Shown here piece by piece: positions 10,068-17,750 of a stretch of 64,000 nucleotides of DNA (position 1 is its first letter; each line of letters opens with the position of its first letter). Under the pieces are notes generated by a model. That model ran no database searches and was not told the DNA's origin. It worked only from the letters and a program-made list of their open reading frames with translations. Both the position numbers and the translations under genes were made by a program. The stretch lies in contig JAHUUL010000001.1 in the NCBI GenBank assembly GCA_019218415.1, positions 682,001 to 746,000 on the forward strand, read 5' to 3'. Origin of the DNA: Dermabacteraceae bacterium TAE3-ERU27. Lineage in GTDB: Bacteria; Actinomycetota; Actinomycetes; Actinomycetales; Dermabacteraceae.

Positions 10068-11033
10068 CTAGTTGGCGTGCAGATCCGCGTTCAGCTCCAC
10101 CGTCTGGCCCGCGCGGGGAACCACCTCGACCGCGCCGCTCAGCGAATTGCGGCGGAACAGCAGGTTGTTTACGCCCGACAGCTCGCGTGCCTTAACCTCG
10201 CGCACCTCGCCCTCGCCGCGCGCGTTTTCGAGCACGCGCACCTTCGTGCCGGCGGTAACGTAAAGCCCCGCCTCCACCACGCAGTCGTCGCCGAGCGCGA
10301 TACCGATACCGGCCTCCGCACCGATCAGAGAACGCTTGCCGACGCGCACGCGCTCCTTACCGCCGCCCGAAAGCGTGCCCATCGTGGAAGCGCCGCCGCC
10401 GATGTCGGCCCCGTCCTCCACGATCACGCCCTGGGAGATACGGCCCTCGACCATGGAGGTGCCGAGCGTGCCCGCGTTGAAGTTCACGAAACCTTCGTGC
10501 ATCACGGTGGTGCCCTCCGCCAGGTGCGCGCCCAGGCGGATCCGATCGGCATCGCCGATGCGCACACCCGAGGGCAGCACGTAATCGACCATACGGGGGA
10601 ACTTATCCACGCTGAACACCGTCGGGGTACGGCCCGCGGCGCGCAGCGCCAGGCGGGTGGCCTCGAAGTTAGCGGTAGCGCAGGGGCCCTCGCTGGTCCA
10701 CACCACGTTGGTGAGGCAGCCGAAAAGACCGTCCAGGTTCTGCTCGTTAGGCAGCACCAGGCGGTGAGAAAGCAGGTGCAGGCGCAGGTAGGCGTCGCTC
10801 GCATCGATCGGCGCGGCGTCCAGCGAAATCACGCGGGTGACTACCTCGCGGGTCACGCCACGCACCTCGTCGGGCACGGCCAGTTCGGAAAGCTGCGCGT
10901 GCAGCGGCTCGGCACTCAGATCGGCCGGAGCCTCCCCGAGCTGCGGCTGCGGATACCAGGTGTCGAGCACATCCCCGGAAGCCGATACGGTAGCGAGGCC
11001 GATGCCCCAGGCGGTGTTAGATGTCTTAGTCAT
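10068..11033 (-). CDS. dapD: Tetrahydrodipicolinate N-succinyltransferase (actinobacterial type)
   Basis: Transfers succinyl from succinyl-CoA to tetrahydrodipicolinate in lysine/meso-diaminopimelate synthesis. 321 residues, the size of mycobacterial DapD. The C-terminal half shows hexapeptide-repeat left-handed beta-helix character ([50 protein letters not shown]). Start ATG 11033 is divergent from dapE with only 37 bases between them. A -10-like TAGAAT (minus strand, 11041-11046) lies 7 bases before the ATG, so a leaderless transcript is likely. Confidence 0.95.
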   Translation of the reverse strand: MTKTSNTAWGIGLATVSASGDVLDTWYPQPQLGEAPADLSAEPLHAQLSELAVPDEVRGVTREVVTRVISLDAAPIDASDAYLRLHLLSHRLVLPNEQNLDGLFGCLTNVVWTSEGPCATANFEATRLALRAAGRTPTVFSVDKFPRMVDYVLPSGVRIGDADRIRLGAHLAEGTTVMHEGFVNFNAGTLGTSMVEGRISQGVIVEDGADIGGGASTMGTLSGGGKERVRVGKRSLIGAEAGIGIALGDDCVVEAGLYVTAGTKVRVLENARGEGEVREVKARELSGVNNLLFRRNSLSGAVEVVPRAGQTVELNADLHAN

Positions 11034-11070
11034 GCGGACAATTCTAGGGGCTTAGGGGGACAATAGCCCT
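11034..11070. promoter_or_regulatory. Compact divergent promoter region for dapD and dapE
   Basis: Only 37 bases separate the two start codons. On the plus strand GACAAT (11059-11064) sits 6 bases before the dapE ATG; on the minus strand TAGAAT (11041-11046) sits 7 bases before the dapD ATG. Neither gene has a Shine-Dalgarno. Both are best read as -10 boxes of leaderless transcripts. -35 elements would fall inside or next to the opposite start codon and are weak. Confidence 0.6.
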
Positions 11071-12159
11071 ATGGCTTTCCTCGATCCGACCGCAGACCTG
11101 ACAACCCTCACACGCGCGATAGTCGATATCGAGAGCGTATCCGGCAACGAAAAGGCGCTCGCCGACGCGGTAGAGGCCGCTCTTAGGCCCCTTCCCCACC
11201 TGGAAGTGATCCGCGACGGCGACACGGTGATAGCCCGCACCAACCTGAACCGGGAACGCCGCGTAGTGATAGCCGGGCACCTGGATACCGTGCCCGTAGC
11301 CAACAACCTGCCCTCCGGTGTGCGCACGCGGGAAGGACGCCGCGAAATCTACGGGCGCGGCACCTGCGACATGAAGGGCGGAGACGCGGTATTCCTGAAG
11401 CTCGCCGCTGAACTCGCCGCGCCGTCCTGGGACATCACCTGGATCTTCTACGACCATGAAGAGGTCGCCGCAGCCGACAATTCCCTCACCCGCATCGCCG
11501 CCGAACACCCCGAATATCTGCGCGGCGACTTCGCGATCCTGGGCGAACCGAGCAACGCCAGCATAGAGGCCGGCTGCAAGGGCACCATGCGCCTGCGGGT
11601 CACGGCCCGTGGGGTGGCCGCGCATTCGGCCCGCGACTGGATCGGCAGCAACGCGATTCACGCCCTGTCGGGAGTGCTCACCCGCCTGGCCGAATACACC
11701 CCGCGCGTCGCGGTGCTGGACGGCCTGGAATACCGCGAATGCCTAAACGCTGTGCGCATCAACGGCGGCATCGCCGGGAACGTCATTCCCGACGCGGCCA
11801 GCGTGGAGATCAACTACCGTTTCGCGCCCGACACCAGCCCGGCGGACGCGGAGGAGCACGTGCGCTCGCTGTTTGCCGATCTTCCCGTGGAGATCGAGCT
11901 GACCGACTGCGCGGCAGGGGCGATGCCGTCGCTGTCCGGCCCCGTCGCCAGCGAGTTCGTGGCAGCGTTGGGGGTCCCCGTGAGCGCCAAGCAGGGGTGG
12001 ACCGACGTAGCCCGCTTTACCGCGCTGGGAGTACCGGCGGTTAACTTCGGTCCCGGCGATCCGCTGCTCGCACACACCGAAGACGAACACATCCCGGAAA
12101 GCGACCTCGCTTCCTGCTACAGCGCGCTGCGCACCTGGCTGAGCGGGGGAGAGAGCTGA
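11071..12159 (+). CDS. dapE: Succinyl-diaminopimelate desuccinylase
   Basis: M20-family zinc hydrolase of 362 residues, removes succinate from N-succinyl-LL-diaminopimelate. Visible: VIAGHLDTVPVANN (metal His and Asp), YGRGTCDMKGG, the DHEEV acidic pair, an internal dimerisation domain, and the C-terminal HTEDEHIP metal-ligand segment. Start ATG 11071 is supported by the -10-like box ending 6 bases upstream and by the family N-terminus. Its stop overlaps the next small gene by one base. Confidence 0.95.
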   Translation: MAFLDPTADLTTLTRAIVDIESVSGNEKALADAVEAALRPLPHLEVIRDGDTVIARTNLNRERRVVIAGHLDTVPVANNLPSGVRTREGRREIYGRGTCDMKGGDAVFLKLAAELAAPSWDITWIFYDHEEVAAADNSLTRIAAEHPEYLRGDFAILGEPSNASIEAGCKGTMRLRVTARGVAAHSARDWIGSNAIHALSGVLTRLAEYTPRVAVLDGLEYRECLNAVRINGGIAGNVIPDAASVEINYRFAPDTSPADAEEHVRSLFADLPVEIELTDCAAGAMPSLSGPVASEFVAALGVPVSAKQGWTDVARFTALGVPAVNFGPGDPLLAHTEDEHIPESDLASCYSALRTWLSGGES

Positions 12160-12284
12160 TGGTCGAGCTACTGCTCGGCGCGGCGCTCGTCACCGCCGGG
12201 GTTTTCATCGCCGTTGCCCGTGGCGTGGGCGGAAACGGGATAGAGAAGCCCAGGCCGCGCGGTAAAGCAAATCAAGCAATATGA
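12159..12284 (+). CDS. Single-pass 41-residue membrane microprotein
   Basis: ATG 12159 overlaps the dapE stop (TGATG) and the frame closes at TGA 12282-12284. The product begins MVELLLGAALVTAGVFIAVA, a clean hydrophobic helix, followed by a basic, Arg/Lys-rich tail (about residues 29-41). GGGGGAGAG lies just upstream within dapE. Translational coupling to dapE makes it credible as a real gene, but I know no function for it. Confidence 0.55.
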   Translation: MVELLLGAALVTAGVFIAVARGVGGNGIEKPRPRGKANQAI

Positions 12285-12294
12285 CAGCGGGTTG

Positions 12295-12323
12295 TTACAC
12301 GTTCGGGCAATACCTGCGATAAT
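12295..12323 (+). promoter_or_regulatory. Promoter for the DUF3117 gene
   Basis: TTACAC (12295-12300) and GATAAT (12318-12323) are spaced 17 bases apart, a good sigma-70-type pair, about 60 bases before the ATG of the DUF3117 gene. Confidence 0.6.
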
Positions 12324-12385
12324 GGAGAGACGAACTCATCCTCGTCTTCCTAGACGGGGTTCACGTAGAACAGGGAGGCAGCCAC

Positions 12386-12556
12386 ATGGCCGCAATGAAG
12401 CCGCGTACCGGAGACGGACCGCTCGAGGTTGTGGAGGAGAGCCGCAGCATCATTATGCGGGTCCCGCTAGAGGGCGGTGGCCGGCTGGTTGTAGAGATTT
12501 CGGCCGACGAAGCGAAGGCGCTGCGCGACGAGCTCAACGGCGTAGTGGCTGACTAG
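12386..12556 (+). CDS. DUF3117 family protein
   Basis: 56 residues, MAAMKPRTGDGPLEVVEESR then a short beta-rich section ending LRDELNGVVAD. This matches the highly conserved actinobacterial DUF3117 family (Rv1211 type), whose function is unknown. AGGGAGG lies 8-14 bases before ATG 12386, and an own promoter and strong terminator make it a monocistronic unit. Confidence 0.9.
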   Translation: MAAMKPRTGDGPLEVVEESRSIIMRVPLEGGGRLVVEISADEAKALRDELNGVVAD

Positions 12557-12575
12557 CCTCGTATAAAGCAGAGCT

Positions 12576-12620
12576 AAAGGTGAGGGAGTGACCGGAAACG
12601 GTCACTCCCTCACCTTTTAG
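12576..12620. terminator. Bidirectional terminator after DUF3117 gene
   Basis: Perfect 19-bp stem (12576-12594 with 12599-12617) and GAAA tetraloop, A-rich on one side and T-rich on the other; serves the DUF3117 gene and the convergent methyltransferase gene. Confidence 0.92.
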
Positions 12621-12655
12621 GTTTCTGGCCTCCGTATTTTGGGCGCTGCCCGCGC

Positions 12656-13303
12656 TCAGGCGCGGCTTGCGACCAGCAGGCCGTCCCCGACGGGAAGCAG
12701 CGCGGGCAGGAAAGATTCGTCCTCGCGCAGCTCCCGCACCAGGGCGCGAATCCGCGTGGTTTCTTCGTCGCGGGCTGCCGGATCGGCCACTCTGTCCCCG
12801 CCGAGCGCGTTGGTCAGCGCCAGCAGACCGCCGGGGCGCAAGATGCGCCTCGCCTGCTCCAGCACCTCTGCAGCGCGTTCTGTGCCGGCGGGAAACACCA
12901 CCATGTCGTAGGCGGCGTCGGTCAGTCTGCGCAGCACCTCGGTTTCCCTGCCCGCTATCGCGCGGGTACGGTAACCGGCGATCCCGGCGTCGCGGAAAGA
13001 CTCGCGCGCCGCCCGCTGGTTCTCCACCTCGCGGTCAATCGTGGTCAGCACGCCGTCGCCGCTCATGCCGGAAAGCAGGTAGAGGCTGGCAACCCCGGCC
13101 CCGGTCCCTACCTCCACCACGGCGCGGGCGCTGATCGCGCGCGCGAACAGGCGCAGCGCGGCCCCCGTGCCAGGCGTTGGGGAAGGTGCTCCGATCTCCG
13201 CCGCCCGTTCGCGCGCGGCGCGCAACGGTTCCGCCTCTCCCGGGGGAGTTGCGAAATCAGCGAACTCTTCACACAGTGCCCAACCGGCATTCTTGCCCGC
13301 CAT
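12656..13303 (-). CDS. O-methyltransferase (SAM-dependent)
   Basis: 215 residues of class I methyltransferase fold. The SAM motif VVEVGTGAGVASLYLL is at about residues 62-77, with the acidic TIDRE after it and FPAGTE in place of the usual DADK region. Similar to mycobacterial Rv1220c, which lies in the same neighbourhood near sigE/tatB. The acceptor substrate is unknown. It ends facing the DUF3117 gene across a shared terminator. Confidence 0.85.
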   Translation of the reverse strand: MAGKNAGWALCEEFADFATPPGEAEPLRAARERAAEIGAPSPTPGTGAALRLFARAISARAVVEVGTGAGVASLYLLSGMSGDGVLTTIDREVENQRAARESFRDAGIAGYRTRAIAGRETEVLRRLTDAAYDMVVFPAGTERAAEVLEQARRILRPGGLLALTNALGGDRVADPAARDEETTRIRALVRELREDESFLPALLPVGDGLLVASRA

Positions 13304-13354
13304 CGTTACCTTTCCTAGCAGCCTGGTCTACGCACTAACTTTACGCCCGCCGAC

Positions 13355-14053
13355 CTAGTTAAGGCCCGCCGGGCCGAGCGCGATCTCGTGCACGTTCGCG
13401 TCTGAACCCAGCAAAACCGCGAGCGCGATGCTTTCCGCGACCGATTCTGGGCGCAGGTGTTCCTCGGCGCGGTAGGCGTTCCCGAGCGAGGCCTGCAAGC
13501 GCTCCTGCATCGGCGTATCCACCCGCCCGGGGGCGATGTTGGTGACGCGCACCCTGCCGTGCTCTTCGCCGCGCAGACACTCCGTGACCGCCCGCAGGGC
13601 GTGCTTGGAGGCGCAATAGAGGGAAAAATTGGGTATCGCGCGCAGCCCGGCACCCGAATTAATGAAAACGACAGTGCCGTGCGCCTCGCGCAGGGCGGGC
13701 AGCAGCAGCGAGGTCAGATACGCGGGAGCGGTGACGTTTAGTTCGAGCACCCGCCGCCATTCCTGCGGGTCCGCGTCGGCCACGGCCCCAATCGCGTCCA
13801 GGCCCGCGCTGTGCACCAGCGCATCCAGCCTGCTTAGGCCCAGGGAAGCAATGGCTTTCCGCAGCGCCTCGGAATCGGTGATGTCGACCGCCAGCACCTC
13901 GGTATCCGCGGGGAGCGCGGCGGCGGTGGCGCGCAGGCGTTCCTCGCCGCGAGCCACCAGTATCAGTCTGTGCGTTTGCGCCAGACGGTGCGCTGTCGCC
14001 AGACCGATACCGCTGGAAGCCCCCGTGATGAGCGCGATTTTTCTGTCGTTCAC
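13355..14053 (-). CDS. Short-chain dehydrogenase/reductase
   Basis: 232 residues of classical SDR. TGASSGIG (about residues 10-17) binds NAD(P); Ser of NSGAG and YCASK give the catalytic Ser-Tyr-Lys set; HSAGL replaces the usual NNAG. The product tail is short, as in the small SDR group with SPRG/PGRVDTPMQ near the end. Substrate not predictable. GGAGGAAC lies upstream of the ATG. Divergent from tatB. Confidence 0.88.
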   Translation of the reverse strand: MNDRKIALITGASSGIGLATAHRLAQTHRLILVARGEERLRATAAALPADTEVLAVDITDSEALRKAIASLGLSRLDALVHSAGLDAIGAVADADPQEWRRVLELNVTAPAYLTSLLLPALREAHGTVVFINSGAGLRAIPNFSLYCASKHALRAVTECLRGEEHGRVRVTNIAPGRVDTPMQERLQASLGNAYRAEEHLRPESVAESIALAVLLGSDANVHEIALGPAGLN

Positions 14054-14143
14054 TGTTGTTCCTCCTACAGACCGTGAATTGCAGTCTAAACGGGTGACAT
14101 AATGGGCTGGTTAGTTAATTGTCGTCCACGGGGGAGTGGCAGA

Positions 14144-14569
14144 GTGTTTGGGATTGACGGCTGGGAGTGGATCGTACTGCTCTTCATCGGCCTCGTCGTG
14201 ATCGGCCCGCAGCGCCTGCCCGAATACACGCATAACCTGATGCAGGGCGTGCGCAAGCTACGCAAGTTCGTTGAAGAATCGCGCGCGAGCGTGGAAAGCG
14301 AAATGGGCGTCGCGGTAGACGAGCTGCGCAAATACGACCCGCGCCAGTACGATCCGCGCCGTATCGTGCGCGAAGCCTGGGGGGATACCAACCCGATCCA
14401 GGAACTGGTGGATGACACCAAGAACCTGGTGGGAGACACTAAAAAGACCCTCACCGCGACCGGCGCCGCCGCCGGTGCCGCAGGGATCGGGGTAGGCGCG
14501 ACAGAACCGGCAAGCGCCAGCGAAGAGCCCGCGCCCCGCAACGCCCCGTTCGATCCGGAAGCGACCTAA
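14144..14569 (+). CDS. tatB: Sec-independent protein translocase TatB
   Basis: Part of the twin-arginine export complex, receiving folded substrates with TatC. 141 residues: a single N-terminal helix (IDGWEWIVLLFIGLVVIGP), the conserved PQRLPE hinge, an amphipathic helix, then an acidic and Ala/Gly-rich tail. I start at GTG 14144 because GGGGAG lies 8 bases before it and this gives the TatB N-terminus; the ATG at 14102 would add 14 unlikely residues. No tatA or tatC is nearby, usual for actinobacteria. Confidence 0.9.
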   Translation: MFGIDGWEWIVLLFIGLVVIGPQRLPEYTHNLMQGVRKLRKFVEESRASVESEMGVAVDELRKYDPRQYDPRRIVREAWGDTNPIQELVDDTKNLVGDTKKTLTATGAAAGAAGIGVGATEPASASEEPAPRNAPFDPEAT

Positions 14570-14590
14570 GACCGTAAAAGCAAGCCAAAA

Positions 14591-14626
14591 CGGTGCTGCC
14601 CCCGAAAAATTTCGGGGGCAGCACCG
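14591..14626. terminator. Bidirectional terminator between tatB and mrp
   Basis: 17-base complementary arms (14591-14607 and 14610-14626) with an A/T-rich centre; GC-rich stem between the convergent tatB and mrp genes. Confidence 0.85.
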
Positions 14627-14669
14627 TTTGCGTTTTTCCACCCGCGGGCAGGAAAAATGCGTAACGAAA

Positions 14670-15779
14670 TCAGGCTAGGTTCAGCGGCAGTCGCCTACCC
14701 GCCAACGGCTGGCGGCGCGAAAGCTGCGCGGCGATTGCCTGGAGCGTCACGCACGCCTCGGTCGCATCGCCGCTCACCGTCAGCGGCACGCCGACGTCGG
14801 CGCCCTCGCGCAGGCTCTGATCCAGCGGAATCTGTCCCAGCAGGGGCACGCGGTAGCCAACCCGCTTCGTGAGAGCGTCCGCCACCTCCTGGCCGCCGCC
14901 CTCGCCAAAGAGCAACATGCGGCTACCGTCAGGCTGCTGCAGCCAGCTCATGTTTTCGATAACGCCGGTGATCTTCTGCTCCACCCCGGCGGCGAGCGAT
15001 CCCACGCGCTCCGCGACGCTCGCGGCGGCGCGCTGCGGGGTGGTCACCACCACCAGTTCGGCGGTCGGCAGCAGCTGGGTGATGGAGATCGCGACATCGC
15101 CCGTGCCGGGCGGCAGATCCAGCAGCAGCACATCCAGATCGCCCCAGAAAACGTCGGCCGCGAACTGCTCCAGCGCACGGTGCATTTTCGGCCCGCGCCA
15201 AACCACGGCCTGGCCGTCGGGCACGAACGAACCGATGCTCATCACCTTCACGCCGTTGCCCGTGGGCGGCAGCAGCATGTCGTCCATGCGGGTGGGCTGC
15301 TTGGTGACGCCCAGCATGCGGGTCATGGAAAAACCGTGAATATCGGCGTCGAGCACGCCCACGGAAAGCCCCTTCGCGGCCATCGCCGCCGCCAGGTTTG
15401 CCGTCACCGAGCTTTTGCCGACGCCGCCCTTGCCCGAACCGACCGCGATCACGCGGGTCAGCGAGGAAGGATCGTTAAAGGTGATCGGATGGTTTTGCCT
15501 ACCGGCCTTGAGCTTATCGGTCAGGGCCTGGCGCTGCTCGGGGGTCATCGCCCCCATCGTCACCTCTACCGACTCCACCTCGGGCAGGGTCAGCACCTCG
15601 CGGCGCACGTCCAGCTCGATGCGCGAGGCCATCGGGCAGCCCGCTATCGTCAGCAGGATGTGCACGCGCACCGTGGAGCCATCCACCTTCACCGATTCGA
15701 CCATGTCCAGATCGGTGATCGGGCGGTGAATCTCCGGGTCGATGACCCGCGCCAGGGCCTTCCAGACAGATTCGCTCAC
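14670..15779 (-). CDS. mrp: Mrp/ApbC-type iron-sulfur cluster carrier ATPase
   Basis: 369 residues. An N-terminal MIP18/DUF59 domain (about 1-80) precedes the deviant P-loop GSGKGGVGKSS (114-124) and the DADIHGFS segment. The CxxC near the C-terminus that binds the cluster in E. coli ApbC is absent: the equivalent reads NMSWLQQPDGSRMLLFG. This loss is usual in actinobacterial Mrp proteins as I remember them. GTG start overlaps the DUF1003 stop by one base, so the two are translationally coupled. Confidence 0.9.
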   Translation of the reverse strand: MSESVWKALARVIDPEIHRPITDLDMVESVKVDGSTVRVHILLTIAGCPMASRIELDVRREVLTLPEVESVEVTMGAMTPEQRQALTDKLKAGRQNHPITFNDPSSLTRVIAVGSGKGGVGKSSVTANLAAAMAAKGLSVGVLDADIHGFSMTRMLGVTKQPTRMDDMLLPPTGNGVKVMSIGSFVPDGQAVVWRGPKMHRALEQFAADVFWGDLDVLLLDLPPGTGDVAISITQLLPTAELVVVTTPQRAAASVAERVGSLAAGVEQKITGVIENMSWLQQPDGSRMLLFGEGGGQEVADALTKRVGYRVPLLGQIPLDQSLREGADVGVPLTVSGDATEACVTLQAIAAQLSRRQPLAGRRLPLNLA

Positions 15780-16456
15780 TACTTCGCCGCCTCTCCGGCG
15801 CTTTCCGCGTCAGCCTCGGCAGCGTCCGTAACGGGGCCACCCGCCTGTAGCGCCCGCAGCTCCTGCCGGATTTCGTCCCGCACCTCGGCGCGCACCTGCT
15901 CCATCATGCGTGCCATGGAATCGCGCAGCGCGCGCTCCAGATCGCCGTCCTCCTCCACCAGGTCGCGCAGCTCGCCGCGCACGAAGTCGCGGGTCGCCAT
16001 ATCGCCCATCGCGATGCGCAGGGCCGCGATCTCGCGGGTAATGAAGTCGGTGGTGGCGTGGTTACGTTCCGCGTTGCGCCGATCGTGATCCGACTGCACC
16101 CGGTCGCGGTCGTCCTGGCGGTTCTGCGCGAGCAGCAGCAGGGGAGCCGCATAGGACGCCTGCAGGGACAGGATCAGGGTCAGCAGCGTGAAGTTAAGGG
16201 CGCGCGGATCAAACTGCAGCGACTCCGGCAGCAGCGTGTTCCACGCCAGCCAGACGGCACAGAAGATCGTCATGCCGACCAGGAAGGTGGGCGTGCCCAT
16301 GAAACGCGCGAAAGCCTCCGAAACCCGGCCGAACAGGTCCGGGGACATGTTGAAGCGCGGAATCAGCCGCCGCTTGCGCGCCGTCAGCGGGGTATCGAGG
16401 GAAGGCAGCTTGCGTTCCAGATTCGGTTCATTCTTGCGTCCGGCCTCCGGCTTCAC
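15779..16456 (-). CDS. DUF1003 family membrane protein
   Basis: 225 residues. After RRLIPRFNMSPDLFGRVSEAFARFMGTP come two membrane helices (about 55-75 and 85-105), then a long charged region rich in Arg, Asp and Glu that probably forms helices in the cytoplasm. DUF1003 has no agreed function. GTG 16456 gives a 29-base overlap with the upstream MgtE-like gene; I keep it because the LIPRF segment belongs to the family N-terminus. Confidence 0.85.
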   Translation of the reverse strand: MKPEAGRKNEPNLERKLPSLDTPLTARKRRLIPRFNMSPDLFGRVSEAFARFMGTPTFLVGMTIFCAVWLAWNTLLPESLQFDPRALNFTLLTLILSLQASYAAPLLLLAQNRQDDRDRVQSDHDRRNAERNHATTDFITREIAALRIAMGDMATRDFVRGELRDLVEEDGDLERALRDSMARMMEQVRAEVRDEIRQELRALQAGGPVTDAAEADAESAGEAAK

Positions 16457-17750
16457 CCGCGCTCACCCCCAGATCGATGGCTCCCGTAATCGCCTCCGGC
16501 TCGTCCTGCTCGCGCCAGTCCTCCGGCAGCGCGTGGTCGAGCACGTCATCCACCGTAACCGCGCCCAGCAGCAGGCCGCCCTCATCGCAGACCGCGATAT
16601 TAACCATGTTGTAGGTCGCCATCTCGCGCGTCACCTGCACCAGCGGTGCGTCGGGGCCGACGAAAATACGGTCCGCATCCAGGATCTCGCCCACGGCGCG
16701 ATCCGGCGGTTCCCGCAGCAGCTGCTGGAAATGCACGAAGCCGAGCATGCGGCCCGTCGGGGTTTCCAGCGGCTGGCGGCAGACGTAAACCACGGAGGCC
16801 AGCGCGGGGGAGAGCTCCTTGCGTGAAACCATCGCCAGGCAGTGCGCGATGGGCGTCTCCGGGGAGACGATCAAAGGCTCCGTGGTCATCAGGCCGCCCG
16901 CCGTGTGCTCGCCGTATTCGAGCAGGCGGCGCACGTCCTCGGCCTCTTCCGGCTCCATCAGGCCCAGCAGGTGCTCGGCCACCTGGTTCGGTAGCTCCTG
17001 CACGATATCGGCCGCGTCGTCCGGATCCATCACGTCCAGCACGTCGGCCGCGCGCTTGGCCTCCAGGTTCGTCATCAGCTCAACGCGGGTATCTTCCGGC
17101 AGCTCCTCCAGCACGTCGGCCAGGCGCTCGTCGGTAAGTTCCCCGGCCAGCTCGATACGGCGCTTGGGATCGATCTCCTGGAAGATTTCGCCCAGGTCCG
17201 CGGGGCGTAGATCCTCGTAGCTTGCCATCAGCAGGGCGGCCGACTGTTCCGCCTGGGTGCCGAACAGCCCCGAAACCTCCTTGGCGTCCACCGTCAGGGT
17301 GTCGGAACGCCCCATCAGGCCCTTCAGCCCGCCCGCGTTCTTGCAGCGGCGCACGTAGAGCTTCGTGATCTCCCATTCGCGATGCTGGTGCAGTTCGAGC
17401 GCGATATCCTCCACGACGGCATCCCCGGAGCCGTCGTGCAAGGTCACCACGCGCTCCAACAGATCGCCCACCACCAGCAGCTCGCTGGCGCGCTTCTCGA
17501 AGCGGCGCATGTTGAGCAGCCCGGTGGAAACCACCTGCCCGGCGGCGATCGAAGAAACGCGCGTGATCGGCAGGAACACGCGGCGTCGGCCGGTCACCTC
17601 AACCACGAAACCGACGGCGCGCGCCGGGAACGCGCGCGGACGCGGCACCACGACCACGTCGCGCACCTTGCCCACCGGGTCACCGATCGGATCGAAAACC
17701 GTGGTGCCCGCTAGCCGCGCGGCAAAGAAACGGCTGGTTGCGGTGCTCAT
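16428..17750 (-). CDS. MgtE-like CBS/PRC-barrel protein lacking the membrane domain
   Basis: 440 residues: a PRC-barrel-like N-terminus (DPIGDPVGKVRDVVVV), the MgtE intracellular N domain with superhelical repeats (LPEDTRVELMTNL, MDPDDAADIVQELP), and a CBS pair (about 290-410). The transmembrane part of MgtE is missing, as in mycobacterial Rv1232c. A role in Mg2+ or nucleotide sensing is inferred only. ATG 17750 overlaps the upstream aminopeptidase stop (ATGA), so translation is coupled; longer upstream reading is the shadow of that gene. Confidence 0.87.
   Translation of the reverse strand: MSTATSRFFAARLAGTTVFDPIGDPVGKVRDVVVVPRPRAFPARAVGFVVEVTGRRRVFLPITRVSSIAAGQVVSTGLLNMRRFEKRASELLVVGDLLERVVTLHDGSGDAVVEDIALELHQHREWEITKLYVRRCKNAGGLKGLMGRSDTLTVDAKEVSGLFGTQAEQSAALLMASYEDLRPADLGEIFQEIDPKRRIELAGELTDERLADVLEELPEDTRVELMTNLEAKRAADVLDVMDPDDAADIVQELPNQVAEHLLGLMEPEEAEDVRRLLEYGEHTAGGLMTTEPLIVSPETPIAHCLAMVSRKELSPALASVVYVCRQPLETPTGRMLGFVHFQQLLREPPDRAVGEILDADRIFVGPDAPLVQVTREMATYNMVNIAVCDEGGLLLGAVTVDDVLDHALPEDWREQDEPEAITGAIDLGVSAGEAGGRTQE

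Noticed and set aside
14670-15779. Loss of CxxC in Mrp considered as a broken gene
   Set aside because: Actinobacterial Mrp proteins commonly lack this motif as I recall, and the rest of the protein is intact.
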